From: Opitutus sp.
GTDB lineage: Bacteria; Verrucomicrobiota; Verrucomicrobiae; Opitutales; Opitutaceae
Reading direction: 5' to 3'
NCBI GenBank assembly: GCA_009695065.1
Contig: SIBR01000002.1
Coordinates: forward strand, 132,267 to 196,266
Length of the DNA stretch: 64,000 bases
Shown: one piece after another, positions 36,632 through 46,555 of the stretch
Layout of the letters: each line of letters opens with the position of its first letter
How positions within the stretch are numbered: the stretch's first letter is position 1
Notes under the pieces: model-generated
What the model was told of the DNA's origin: nothing
The model's input: the letters and a program-made list of their open reading frames with translations, nothing else
Database searches by the model: none
Made by a program: the position numbers and the translations under genes

Positions 36632-37549
36632 TCAGCGGCGGGCGCCCGAGCGCATCCGGGCATGGAAAAACCGCACGAGCGCGTCGAGGCGGTTTTGGTT
36701 CGTGGCCACGGCGAGCCGCGCCAGCGGATCGGAGAAAAGTGCGAGCCACGCTTCCTCGCGAGCCTGGCGCCAAGCCGCGTGGGCCGCGCGTTCGGCCGCA
36801 CTGCCGTCGAGGGTGACGAGGCGGCCGGCGCGCGGGTCGTAGGCCGCGAAGGTTTCGCCGCGCGGCAGGGCGAGATCCCACGGATCGTCGACGCGAAAAC
36901 CCATCGTCTGGTAGCGTCGCTGGAGGACGGCCCAGCCCTCGGGCTGGGCGCCGCGGGTTCCGCGCGCGACTGGCGGGAAATCGCCGAGCCAGATCATGAC
37001 GCTGTGTTTCGGCGCCGCGCGGGAAAGGAAGCGCCACGGAATCTCCGGCGCGTCATCGGTTGGCTGCGGGGCCGGCTGCGCGAGGAGTGTGGTCGCGGAA
37101 TGCATGATCCGGCCGCGACCGCGGACGGGTTCGCGAAAGAGGTTTCCCGCCGGGGCGATGTGGGCGAAGCCGACGCGGTCGCGGTTGACCGCACCCAGCA
37201 ACATGACGAGACCGGCGAGCTCCAGCAGCGCCTCGCGCTTGGATTGCGCGCCCGAGCCGAAGTGCAGCGAGGGGGAATCCTCGAACACGATCAGCACCGT
37301 GACCTCGCGCTCCTCGACGAATTTCTTGCGGTAGGGTTCGCCGAGGCGCGCGGTGACATTCCAGTCGATGTCGCGCACGTCGTCGCCGAACTCGTATTTC
37401 ACGACCTGGTCGAATTCCATGCCGCGGCCGCGGAAGGCGGAGCGGTATTCGCCGCTGAGCACGTTCTCCACCGCATGGCGCACGCGCCATTCGAGCTGGC
37501 GCAGGAGCGCCAGGGGCGAGGCGGCGGGAGCGGGGGCTTCGGCGGGCAT
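36632..37549 (-). CDS. DUF58 domain protein of the MoxR-Bat operon
   Basis: A 305-residue protein with the DUF58 core: GEYRSAFRGRGMEFDQVVKY, then GDDVRDIDWNVTARLGEPY, followed by EREVTVLIVFEDSPSLHFG in its VWA-like half. No membrane segments are seen. DUF58 proteins are encoded between moxR and batA in many bacteria and are thought to be clients or adaptors of the MoxR ATPase. The function is inferred from context. Confidence 0.9.
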   Translation of the reverse strand: MPAEAPAPAASPLALLRQLEWRVRHAVENVLSGEYRSAFRGRGMEFDQVVKYEFGDDVRDIDWNVTARLGEPYRKKFVEEREVTVLIVFEDSPSLHFGSGAQSKREALLELAGLVMLLGAVNRDRVGFAHIAPAGNLFREPVRGRGRIMHSATTLLAQPAPQPTDDAPEIPWRFLSRAAPKHSVMIWLGDFPPVARGTRGAQPEGWAVLQRRYQTMGFRVDDPWDLALPRGETFAAYDPRAGRLVTLDGSAAERAAHAAWRQAREEAWLALFSDPLARLAVATNQNRLDALVRFFHARMRSGARR

Positions 37550-37570
37550 GGAGGGGAAGATCGTGTTCCG

Positions 37571-37653
37571 AATCGTTCTCGTTCTCTTACTCTTTCTCGT
37601 CCTCGACGGGCGATTCGGACAGACGAGAGAACGATTACGAGAACGAGAACGAC

Positions 37654-37654
<1 letters not shown>
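37571..37654. repeat. Imperfect inverted repeat of CGTTCTCGTTCTC units
   Basis: Perfect 13-bp arms CGTTCTCGTTCTC (37574-37586) and GAGAACGAGAACG (37639-37651) flank a loop in which the arms continue imperfectly (TTACTCTTTCTCGTCCTCG against CGAGAGAACGATTACGAG). It lies between moxR and the DUF58 gene. The RNA could form a long hairpin that divides the operon. Confidence 0.6.
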
Positions 37655-38616
<962 letters not shown>

Positions 38617-38699
38617 GGATAAAAAGGGGGTGGGTGAACCGGGAGGTGGTTTGACTCGGCCGTGGCGGATAGGTTTCCGTTTCAACAAAAGCGGCGCGC

Positions 38700-38830
38700 A
38701 TGGCTTTACCAATCCAAATCGACGCAAGACTGGCGGCGGCGGGGGGGTGCACCCGGCCGACGAGGAGGAGCGGTTTGTGCGGGGGACGGGCCCGGGCGGG
38801 CAGAAAATCAAGATATTCAAGTCGATTTCC
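38700..38830 (+). pseudogene. N-terminal remnant of a GGQ release-factor-like protein
   Basis: From ATG 38700 the reading is MALPIQIDARLAAAG. After a 7-G run (38741-38747) the protein continues two bases out of frame as VHPADEEERFVRGTGPGGQK, then diverges. This matches the start and GGQ loop of a release-factor-like protein and is parallel to the intact gene 30 bp downstream. Only about 40 codons remain. Confidence 0.7.
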
Positions 38831-38862
38831 ACTGTTTCTTTTCCGACACCAGTAATCCACCG

Positions 38863-39249
38863 ATGAACAAGTCCATTGAAGCCAGATTTGCGGCGCTCGG
38901 GGTGCGGACTTCGGATGTGGATGAACGATTCATCCTCGGCTCGGGTCATGGAGGGCAGAAGCTGCAAAAAACCAGTTCCTGTGTGTGGCTGCGTCATCGT
39001 CCCACCGGCGTCGAGACCAGATGCCAGCGGGAGCGCTCGCAGTCGGCCAACCGGGAGCTGGCCTGGACGGAGCTTTGCGCGAAGTTGGAGGAGCGGAAGC
39101 GCGCGGAACTGGCGAAGCACCAGGATGAGCGGGAGCAAAATCGGCGTCGGAACCGACAAAAACCCCGGGGCCAGAAGATCCGGATGATTCAATCCAAGAA
39201 GCATCGTGCAGGCATCAAGGCGCGACGAGGGCGACCAGAAACCGACTGA
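38863..39249 (+). CDS. Release-factor-like GGQ-domain protein
   Basis: A 128-residue protein with the peptidyl-tRNA hydrolysis motif GSGHGGQKLQKTSS (GGQ near residues 30-32) and a basic C-terminus (RRRNRQKPRGQKIRMIQSKK) that would bind the ribosome. This layout resembles the small ArfB/PrfH-like proteins that release peptides from stalled ribosomes. The proline before GGQ in RF1/RF2-type motifs (GPGGQ) is replaced by histidine, and the usual N of the following VN is Q. The dead copy just upstream has GPGGQ. Start ATG 38863 is the only one giving a family-like N-terminus. Confidence 0.85.
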   Translation: MNKSIEARFAALGVRTSDVDERFILGSGHGGQKLQKTSSCVWLRHRPTGVETRCQRERSQSANRELAWTELCAKLEERKRAELAKHQDEREQNRRRNRQKPRGQKIRMIQSKKHRAGIKARRGRPETD

Positions 39250-39400
39250 TGGGTTTCTGAGGAATCACATTTGGGCCAGATTTGAATCGCCGCCCTTTAG
39301 GTTATGTTCGATTGATGCAGCTTCAATTCCGCTTGCCGGCGATCCTCTTGGGCTTGCGCCGCGGACAATGTCTCGCGTTCGGCGTAGATCGTGCCGGCGG

Positions 39401-40895
39401 TCACGCTTCGAACGCTGCGCTGTAGGCGACGGCGTTCCGGCCGGAGATCTTGAGGCGGATATTTTTTCCCTTCAACGCGTCGAGCTTGGCTCCCGACTTC
39501 CACCCGATCTCATGGCGCAGGCTGTCGCCGGTGATGGGGCACGCAGTCCGCCGCGGTGAAGCCCTCATACTCGCCGCCGTAGCCGGGGCGCTTGATCGCC
39601 ACGGTAACCTCGCCGGTGCAGACGAAGTTGAGAAAAAGCCGGCCGCCGGGACAGACGAAGGGCAGGGTGGCAAACGCGCCGTCGTACTCCGTCTGCTGGC
39701 CGACGAGGCGATTTTTCCGAAACGTGGCGAACGCCAGCGCGGGGCGCTGCGCGGGATTGCCGCCGGTGTCCGCCGCGTCGTGCCGGTCGGCGGAGGCGTA
39801 GTAGTAATAACGGTAGTCGTCGCCGACGAGAATCGGCTCGGCCAGCCCGACGTAGGCGCCGCCGCTGTCGCAGGTTCCCGGTGCGCCGGCGGCCAGCAGG
39901 TGCGGACGGGACGGCATGCGTCTCCAGTTGAGGTTGTCGCCGCTTTCGATCAGTTCGACCCACGTCGTCTGCGTGGTGAGGTCGTAGAGATTGAGAAAAC
40001 CCAGCGTGCGCCCGCCGAGCATGAAGGCGGATTGGTTGTAGAAATTCGTGCCTGCGTGGTCGCCATGGTCGGGCGTGAAAATCCACTGCGGTTCGCTCCA
40101 CGTCTTGAAGTCGTCGCTGGGGACTACCAGGCGGCTGCGATTTTCGCCCTGCCGGTCCTTCAGAAACGCGTGGTAACGGCCCGTGTGCCGGTCCTGCCAG
40201 AGCGCCGAGGCATCCTGCGACGGGAGCACCGTGCCCGTGAACGTCCACTGCCGCCCGTCGGGTGAAACGAAAAGACAACCGCTGCTGAGGTCGCGATTCC
40301 GGGTGTCGAGGTGAAATAGCATCAGCTTGTAGCGGCGCCGGGGATCGCGCTCGTGCAGGTCCTCGATCACCGACGGCGAGTCGTTGTAGTAGGATGCCCA
40401 GGTGAGCATGATATTGTTGCCGGGAAACTGCTCTTTGAAATACCGGTTGAGCGCGGGCCGCCGCCAGACGAGGCCGTCGTCGGACTCCGCGTAGCAGACC
40501 ACGTAGTGATTTCTTCCCTGCTGCGAATTGGGCTCAGCACTGCGCCCTCCTAGATTCCGGGAAAGTCGGTGCTGTAGAAAAATTTGAATTTTCCGTCCAA
40601 CTGCAAACGGATGACGCTGCCCCAGCAGACCCCGCCTTTCTGCCAGGGCATTTTGGGCGGTCATGACGGGATTCTGCGCCGGCTTTTTCAGCGGTTCATA
40701 GCGGTCGTAGCAGTTCCTTCGCTCGGTGATATTGCCCGGACTGAACAGGACTTCGCGCAGCATCCCGGGGGCCGCGGGCTTGATGCCCGGGGCCGGGAGG
40801 TGTCTTCCGACGCGGTCAGCGCGCGGGTTGCCAGCGGCGAGGCGACCGGCGCGCAGGGAGGCGTGATGAAGAAACGCGCGGCGGGTGGGCTTCAT
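39401..40895 (-). pseudogene. Decayed exported beta-propeller glycosidase-like protein
   Basis: The gene begins at ATG 40895 with a Tat-like RR signal (PTRRAFLHHASL). Segments such as YVVCYAESDDGLVWRRPALN, SPSVIEDLHERDPRRRYKLM, TVLPSQDASALWQDRHTG and DHAGTNFYNQSAFMLGGRTL suggest a five-bladed propeller related to GH32/GH43-like hydrolases. At least three lesions are visible. The frame changes near 40655, where the expected WQKGGVCWGSVIRLQLDG is in another frame. That stretch meets TAG 40550-40552. A single extra C in a CCCC run near 39541 separates EGFTAADCVP from PITGDSLRHEIGWKSG, which ends at TGA 39401-39403. It lies 23 bp downstream of the acylase gene. Confidence 0.8.
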
Positions 40896-40918
40896 GGTCG
40901 GGGAATAATTCCGGCGGC

Positions 40919-43093
40919 TCAATTCCCCGGGTGATAGGTCCGGGCGGCGTGGCGCTCGATGTCCTCGCGGTAGTAGAGCACGTCCTTGAACTGCACTTTC
41001 GCATATCGCTCCGCCTGGTCGTTGAAGTGCGGCGAGGCGGGATCGCCGCTTTCGCCGCCGGCGAGAATGCTCTTCGCCTTCACGCGCGGGCCGAATTCCA
41101 CCACGGCCACGAAGCTGTTGCCCGAGGCGCCGTAGATTTTCTTCGTCTGGGCGGCGCCGGCGGCCGGGCCGAACGACGCGAGCGATCCCCACGTGCCCGA
41201 CGCAAACGCAATGGGCAGGCTTGGCCGGTCGTCGTCGAACACGCCCTCGACTTCGCCCGTGAGCCGTTGAAAGCGGTTGATGTCGCCCCAAGGGGTTTTC
41301 CACGTGCCGAAGTCGTGTTGCAGTCTGTCCGAGGCCCGGGCGAGCGCGGCGAGGCTTTCCGCCGCCGTGGTGCCGCTGGCCATGTAGTCGAGCACCTGCA
41401 CGCCCTTGAGCCGCGCCGGTTCGTTCGACTGCGACATCAACGCCTGCGCCCAGTAAATTGCGAGCGCGGTCGGCACGGAGCCGACCGAAGTGCGCAGATC
41501 CCAGCCGCGCAGCACGCCGATCTGCTCCGCCAGCCGCATTTTCAGGGGATCGCCCGTCGGCGTTTCGTCGCAGGCTTTCAGCAGCGCGGGGATGAGGGAT
41601 TCGAAGGCGATGAGGTAGGAATCGTAGGCGAGGGAGATCAGCCCATCGAGGGTGAGCGACTGGCTGGCGGAGAGGACGCGCACGGCGTTGAGGCCGCGGG
41701 GGTTTTCGGGCCGGCTCCACATGTAGGCGGGATAGTCCTGCCGGCGCGGGCTGTCGGGCCCGGCGGCGGCAAACGGCCAGTTGTTGGTGTTCTGGATCCA
41801 GCCGCTCTTCGGATTGAACAGCGTGATCGTCTCCTCCACCGCGTGCAGGCCCTTCCATTCCGTCGCCGGGTTGCTGCCGTCCACCGGATTGGTCCAGTCG
41901 AAACGCGGATCGCGGATGGGGATGAAATTGCCGTGGAAGTAGGCGATGTTGCCGTCGGCGTCGGCGTAGATGGTGTTGTTGGAGGAATTGGCCCGCAGCT
42001 CCATGGCGCGGAAATACTCCGCGTAGTTTTTCGCCTTGGTGCGCTGAAACGACTGGGAGAGCGCGCGTTCCGGCTCCTGCATCAGGCGCACGGCGATCCA
42101 CTTTCCGCCGGCGGCGCGCACGATGGGGCCGTGATGGCTGGCGTAGACGGTGAAGGTTTTCTCCACCAGCGTGTCGCCGCGCTTGTACGGCACGACGATC
42201 GTGCGCGCGGTGAGCGGGCGCTCGCCGTCACCATATTTATAGACATAGGCGCCGGGCCGGCCGGTCACGGTTTCCAAGTATTCGTCGACCGCGTCGCCGC
42301 CGAAAGAGGTGTGCATCCAGCCGGCCCGGTCGCTGAATCCCTGGTAGACGAAGAACTGTCCCCACGTGACGGCGCCGTAGGCATTGAGGCCGGCCTCGCT
42401 GACGACGTGCACCTCCGGGCGGAAATAAAACGACGTGTGCGGGTTGATCAGCAGCATCGCGTGGCCGGCGGCGTTGCGTGCCGGGGCGATGGCGAAACCG
42501 TTCGAGCCGCCGGGCTCGGGTGGCAGGGCGGGGCGGTCGGTACGGGCGAGTGAAGGCGTGGTCTTGCCGTAGAATTTCTCCAATTCGGTCAGCGAGATCG
42601 ACTCGATGTCGCCGCCGATGCTGCCCTCGCTGAAGGTGAGGGCCATCCACGGTTCGAAGCGGGTGATGAGCTTCGGCTTCACGGCGGGATGCGTGTGCAG
42701 ATAAAAATTCAAGCCGTCGGCAAACGCGTCCATCAGCGCGCGTAGCCACGCAGGGCACGCAGCGTATTTCGCCCGGATCGCCGCGGGGTCGATGAAGAGC
42801 TTCATGCGCAGATCGCGGTAGATTTCCGCCTCGCCCTTGATCTCGGCCAGCCGGCCCATGGCGTTGACGTAGTTGAGCTCGATCCGGTTGAAATCGTCCT
42901 CGGCCTGCGCGTAGAGCAGGCCGAAGACCGCGTCGGCGTCGGTCTTGCCGAAGACGTGGGGAATGCCCCACGAGTCCCGGATGAGCGTGACGTGGCGGGC
43001 GTGTTCCTGCCAGCGGTCGAGGTCGGCGGCCGGGGCGGGACGGGGGAAAACAAGCGCGCACAGCAGGGCCAGGATGAGCGGGGTGGGTTTCAT
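40919..43093 (-). CDS. Secreted penicillin acylase-family (Ntn) amidase
   Basis: A 724-residue precursor starting at ATG 43093 with a signal peptide (ILALLCALVFPRPAPA). It is a class of N-terminal nucleophile hydrolase that is made as one chain and cut into alpha and beta subunits. The expected nucleophile is Ser197 in PEPGGSNGFAIAP, preceded by Gly-Gly. RDSWGIPHVFGKTDADAVFG in the alpha part and SSNNTIYADADGNIAYFHGN in the beta part are typical. Relatives cleave penicillins, N-acyl-homoserine lactones or cyclic lipopeptides; the substrate here is unknown. It lies upstream of the decayed glycosidase-like gene on the same strand. Confidence 0.9.
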   Translation of the reverse strand: MKPTPLILALLCALVFPRPAPAADLDRWQEHARHVTLIRDSWGIPHVFGKTDADAVFGLLYAQAEDDFNRIELNYVNAMGRLAEIKGEAEIYRDLRMKLFIDPAAIRAKYAACPAWLRALMDAFADGLNFYLHTHPAVKPKLITRFEPWMALTFSEGSIGGDIESISLTELEKFYGKTTPSLARTDRPALPPEPGGSNGFAIAPARNAAGHAMLLINPHTSFYFRPEVHVVSEAGLNAYGAVTWGQFFVYQGFSDRAGWMHTSFGGDAVDEYLETVTGRPGAYVYKYGDGERPLTARTIVVPYKRGDTLVEKTFTVYASHHGPIVRAAGGKWIAVRLMQEPERALSQSFQRTKAKNYAEYFRAMELRANSSNNTIYADADGNIAYFHGNFIPIRDPRFDWTNPVDGSNPATEWKGLHAVEETITLFNPKSGWIQNTNNWPFAAAGPDSPRRQDYPAYMWSRPENPRGLNAVRVLSASQSLTLDGLISLAYDSYLIAFESLIPALLKACDETPTGDPLKMRLAEQIGVLRGWDLRTSVGSVPTALAIYWAQALMSQSNEPARLKGVQVLDYMASGTTAAESLAALARASDRLQHDFGTWKTPWGDINRFQRLTGEVEGVFDDDRPSLPIAFASGTWGSLASFGPAAGAAQTKKIYGASGNSFVAVVEFGPRVKAKSILAGGESGDPASPHFNDQAERYAKVQFKDVLYYREDIERHAARTYHPGN

Positions 43094-43237
43094 CGGAGTG
43101 GGGACCACGACGGTTCGAAAACGGCGCCGAGGCAATCGGGATTCGGTCGGGTGGGGGTGGGTTGGCTGGATGTGGGATGCGTGAGACGCCATGTGGTCAG
43201 ACGAATCGGACGCGCCGCCCCCGCGCGGAGAACCGGC

Positions 43238-44059
43238 TCAGATCATCGCCACTTTGTCGCCGACGCGGAGCACGCCCGTTTTCGTCTCGTGGATCAGATT
43301 CTGGCCGAAATTGACGTCGGTGGGATCCGCGGTGTCGCGGCGGTAGGCGGCAAGCGTGCGGAGCGGTTCGCGGTCGCGGAGGGCCGTGAGTTGGTCGGTG
43401 GTCGTGACGACACAGCGTGCGCATGGGCCGCCGGCGCGAAACGTGATTTCGCCAATGCGGAAACTCGGCCACTTGTCCTCGGCAAAAGCCGGGCAGCCGG
43501 CGACGACGAGGTTGGGCCGGAAGCGATCCATCGGCAGAGCGTCCCCGCCCAGCGCGATCAGGCGATCGTTGAGGTCGGCGAGGGAGGCTTCGCTTACGAC
43601 AAGAAACGGGTAGGCGTCGGCGAAACTCACCCGGTCGCCCGGGCGGGCCTTGCCGGGTTTGGGGACTGGGCGGGAAAATTTCCCGCCGATGCGCACGAGC
43701 CGGCATCTTAAGGCGAGGAAATCGCCGAGCCACGCGGCCACGCCGTCACCGCAATCCTCGACCGTGAGACCTTCGCTCCTCCACACGAAGACCTGGCGCA
43801 GCGGTGCACCGGGATCGGCGGCGCGGGGGACGTGGATGGCGCCGACCCCCGGGACGCTCAGCGTGAGCGTGGCGGCATCGAGCGACGTTTCGACGAGGGC
43901 CATCCGCGGCAGGGTGCGCTGCGTGAGGAAACGGCCATTTTCGTCCACCACCATGAAGCGCCGGTCGCCGACCAAGCCGAGTGCATCGACGTCGGCGGTC
44001 GTAACGGCGCAGCCGCGGAGCGATTTCACGGGATGGATGAACAGGCCTGAGAGATGCAT
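43238..44059 (-). CDS. MOSC domain protein (YcbX-like)
   Basis: A 273-residue protein with an N-terminal MOSC beta-barrel (LFIHPVKSLRGCAVTTADVD) and a C-terminal MOSC domain whose conserved cysteine lies in GGPCARCVVTTTDQ. ATG 44059 is the family-consistent start; the frame continues further upstream without protein character. YcbX-like proteins bind molybdenum cofactor and help reduce N-hydroxylated compounds. No electron-transfer domain is attached. A 144-bp gap separates it from the acylase gene. Confidence 0.88.
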   Translation of the reverse strand: MHLSGLFIHPVKSLRGCAVTTADVDALGLVGDRRFMVVDENGRFLTQRTLPRMALVETSLDAATLTLSVPGVGAIHVPRAADPGAPLRQVFVWRSEGLTVEDCGDGVAAWLGDFLALRCRLVRIGGKFSRPVPKPGKARPGDRVSFADAYPFLVVSEASLADLNDRLIALGGDALPMDRFRPNLVVAGCPAFAEDKWPSFRIGEITFRAGGPCARCVVTTTDQLTALRDREPLRTLAAYRRDTADPTDVNFGQNLIHETKTGVLRVGDKVAMI

Positions 44060-44271
44060 CACGAACGGGGGTGAAGGAGGCGGGCGAATTGTCCGATGCC
44101 CGCTCGTCCGGTGCGACATCGCGTTCTTGGTGGCGACTGCCCTCGCGGTGCGGGTCGTCCGGATCTCTGGCAATTTTCGCCGCGGGGAGAAAATTGGAAC
44201 AGGCCTGCCCCCGCCAAGTCTGCCCGCGAGCGCTAGCCCGGCGGGACAGGTGGTGGGACGGATCGGGCGTT

Positions 44272-45195
44272 TCAGGTCTTGGCGAGCAGCCGGCGGGCGT
44301 TGCCGGAGGCGACGGCCTGGAGTTGCGCGGGGGTCAGGGCCGATTCCTTGAGCTTCATCACCGGCGACTCGACCGAGAACAACGGCGCGTGCGAACCGAA
44401 GAGCAATTGGTTCACGGCGGCTGGCGTGTCGTGGAAGAGGTCGCCGATGGCCTCGGATCCCTCCAGCCACGAGATGTCGAAATAAACGCGGCCGGTCTCG
44501 GCCAGTCGCTTCATCAAGTCGCCGCGCATGCCGCGTCCCGAGTTTAGCACGACGAGCTTCAACGCGGGGATCGCGCGAACCAGCTCGAGGAGATGAGTCG
44601 TGTTGACGGGCGGCGCCGCCACCAACGGGTGCTGCGTGCGCTCGTCTTCCATGATCACCGCGAGCTGAACCACGAGACCCCGCTCGGCGGCCAGTTCGAG
44701 CAGCCGCTTGCAGCGCGGGTCGATCAGTTGGTAGCCGTGGAAACCGGGGTGCAGGCGGATGCCCGGCATCTTGTGCTCCTCGTGGCAGCGCCGGATGTCT
44801 TCCTCCCAGACCGTCCAGGCAGGATTGATGGAGCCAAAGGGAACGAGGAGGCCGGCGCCGTTGTTCCGGCAGCTTTCGGCGAGCCGGGCGTTGACGGAGG
44901 CGAGGTCCTTGTGGAGCAGGCCATCGAAGCTGCCGGCCCAAGCCTGAACGACGCCCTGACTCCGGAGTTTATCCAGAAGATGGGAGGTCTTGTCGCGGAG
45001 GAGGCTGCGGAAGGGCCAGCGCTCAAGATTGACGTTCACGTCGACCATGCCGCCGGGAACGGCGAGGGCGGGCTGGGCTCCGCGCACCGGCTGCGTGGCA
45101 AGCGGAGCGGCAAGTCCCAGGGCCGCGGCCGCGCCGATCGAGCTCTTGAGGAAATCCCGCCGGTCGAGGGCGGTGGGGGAAGTTTCGTTTTTCAT
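44272..45195 (-). CDS. Tat-exported amidohydrolase-2-like protein lacking the usual HxH
   Basis: A 307-residue protein with a Tat signal (LDRRDFLKSSIGAAAALG). It has the TIM-barrel features GVVQAWAGSFDGLLHKDL, PGIRLHPGFHGYQLIDP and LLFGSHAPLFS. The N-terminal strand that normally carries the metal-binding HxH reads MVDVNVNLERWPFR, so both histidines are Asn. The barrel-end region has SHAP rather than the usual SD/TD. It overlaps the upstream amidohydrolase gene by 4 bp (45192-45195), so the two are co-translated. It may be a non-metal or non-catalytic relative. Confidence 0.8.
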   Translation of the reverse strand: MKNETSPTALDRRDFLKSSIGAAAALGLAAPLATQPVRGAQPALAVPGGMVDVNVNLERWPFRSLLRDKTSHLLDKLRSQGVVQAWAGSFDGLLHKDLASVNARLAESCRNNGAGLLVPFGSINPAWTVWEEDIRRCHEEHKMPGIRLHPGFHGYQLIDPRCKRLLELAAERGLVVQLAVIMEDERTQHPLVAAPPVNTTHLLELVRAIPALKLVVLNSGRGMRGDLMKRLAETGRVYFDISWLEGSEAIGDLFHDTPAAVNQLLFGSHAPLFSVESPVMKLKESALTPAQLQAVASGNARRLLAKT

Positions 45196-45998
45196 AGCGT
45201 CAGGCCCTTCTTCTTGAAGATCGGTGCAACGAGGCGGCGGAGGTTGCCGCCGAGGATCAATTCCTTGTCGGCATCGCTGATGTCCGCGCCCATGACCTTG
45301 GCGAGCTGCGAAGCGAGGCTGCGGCCCGGCAAGTCACTGCCGAAGATCACCCGGTTGGCGCCGCCTTCGCGCACGGCCATTTCCACGAATCCGTCGGTGG
45401 GAAAACTCCCCGAAACCTCGATCATCACATTGGGGATGGCACTGACGCTGCGGATGCCCAGCTCCCAATCGCCACCCACGTGGATACAAACGAGAGGAAC
45501 GTTGGGATGCCGGCGGGCCATGATGGCGAAGTCGTCGGGGTGCGATTCACCGGGGGAATTCGCGCCACCGGCGACACGCGGCGTGCCGCCCACTTTGATC
45601 CAGGTGTGCTGGACGATCAGGGCCTGGTAGGCGGCGGCACGCGTGATGATCGGATCGAGCCGCGGGTCGCTGCAGCGCACGGCGGTCCAGATCTTCACGC
45701 CGACCATCGGGCCGTTGACGACGCAGCGCTCGAACTCCGCGAGGCTCTCGGCGGTGTGCTTGGGGTTGACGTAAACGAGTCCGAAGATGCGGCTGGGATC
45801 GACCTTCAAGGCCTCGAGCACTTCGTCGTTCTGCTGGCGCAGCACCTCGGGCGAGGGATCGCTGTTAAACGTCTGGCCCATGTGGAGGAAGAGCCGCTCG
45901 ACGCCGAGGCGATCGGCGGACCGCAACAATTTTTCCGCCCGTTGGCGCGGGGGGCCGGAAGCTCCGGCCAGATGCGTGTGCATGTCCCAGATTCTCAT
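45192..45998 (-). CDS. Amidohydrolase-2 family protein, partner of the Tat-exported relative
   Basis: A 268-residue TIM-barrel hydrolase starting at ATG 45998. The metal-binding HTH is intact (IWDMHTHLAG). Other features are PLVCIHVGGDWELG and VIFGSDLPGRS (barrel-end aspartate). There is no signal peptide. The stop overlaps the start of the following Tat-exported relative by 4 bp. The likely reaction class is hydrolysis or decarboxylation, with unknown substrate. Confidence 0.83.
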   Translation of the reverse strand: MRIWDMHTHLAGASGPPRQRAEKLLRSADRLGVERLFLHMGQTFNSDPSPEVLRQQNDEVLEALKVDPSRIFGLVYVNPKHTAESLAEFERCVVNGPMVGVKIWTAVRCSDPRLDPIITRAAAYQALIVQHTWIKVGGTPRVAGGANSPGESHPDDFAIMARRHPNVPLVCIHVGGDWELGIRSVSAIPNVMIEVSGSFPTDGFVEMAVREGGANRVIFGSDLPGRSLASQLAKVMGADISDADKELILGGNLRRLVAPIFKKKGLTL

Positions 45999-46168
45999 GT
46001 AATTTTGCGTTCGTCTTTTTCCGGAGGGGTCGATCCGCAAGGGGCGCGGTCAGGCGGCCGGAATAGCGACGGAGAAAAAATCCCGAAATTTTTGCCCGCT
46101 GTCCACTGGGATTTGACGCCCCCATCGACACTTTCGTGCGGACTGGGGCGCCGGGGAGCGGCGGCAAT

Positions 46169-46555
46169 TCAGGGCCGGGCCCGCCGGTAGGTCGCGAGGT
46201 AGCGCCGGTTGCCCGGGGCAGTTGCGTAAGCCGTGGGTGCGGTGCCATCGAGACCGTAGCAGACGCGCAACCGGTCGCCCACGAGCTGGTAGATGCCGGG
46301 AATCAAGCGCCCGGCATTGGGGCCGGAGTCACCCTTGAGCGTGATCGTTCGCGCGTCGGTCTGGCCAGCGAGTTCATAGGTGCCGCGATCCATCGCCTCA
46401 CCGTCGAAAATCACCGCATAGCTGGTGGCGTCGAACAGGATCACGGTTTTTTGTGCGACCAGTTCGGGCGCCGCTTCGCCTTCGAGTTCCGCCCGGATCA
46501 TCGTCCACGAGCCGGCGAGGGCGGCTGGATCGGGGAAAGCTTCGTTCCGGGTCAT
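46169..46555 (-). CDS. Small TIGR03067-like protein
   Basis: A 128-residue beta-rich protein with the segments LAGSWTMIRAELEGEAAP, DGEAMDRGTYEL and IPGIYQLVGDRLRVCYG. This pattern matches the TIGR03067 domain family common in Planctomycetes and Verrucomicrobia. No signal peptide is seen. It overlaps the rmuC gene by 4 bp (46552-46555), so the two are co-expressed. The function is unknown. Confidence 0.75.
   Translation of the reverse strand: MTRNEAFPDPAALAGSWTMIRAELEGEAAPELVAQKTVILFDATSYAVIFDGEAMDRGTYELAGQTDARTITLKGDSGPNAGRLIPGIYQLVGDRLRVCYGLDGTAPTAYATAPGNRRYLATYRRARP

Noticed and set aside
39297..39503. 68-codon leftward frame overlapping the end of the glycosidase-like pseudogene
   Set aside because: Its translation has no start-proximal or family features and it overlaps the better-supported reading.
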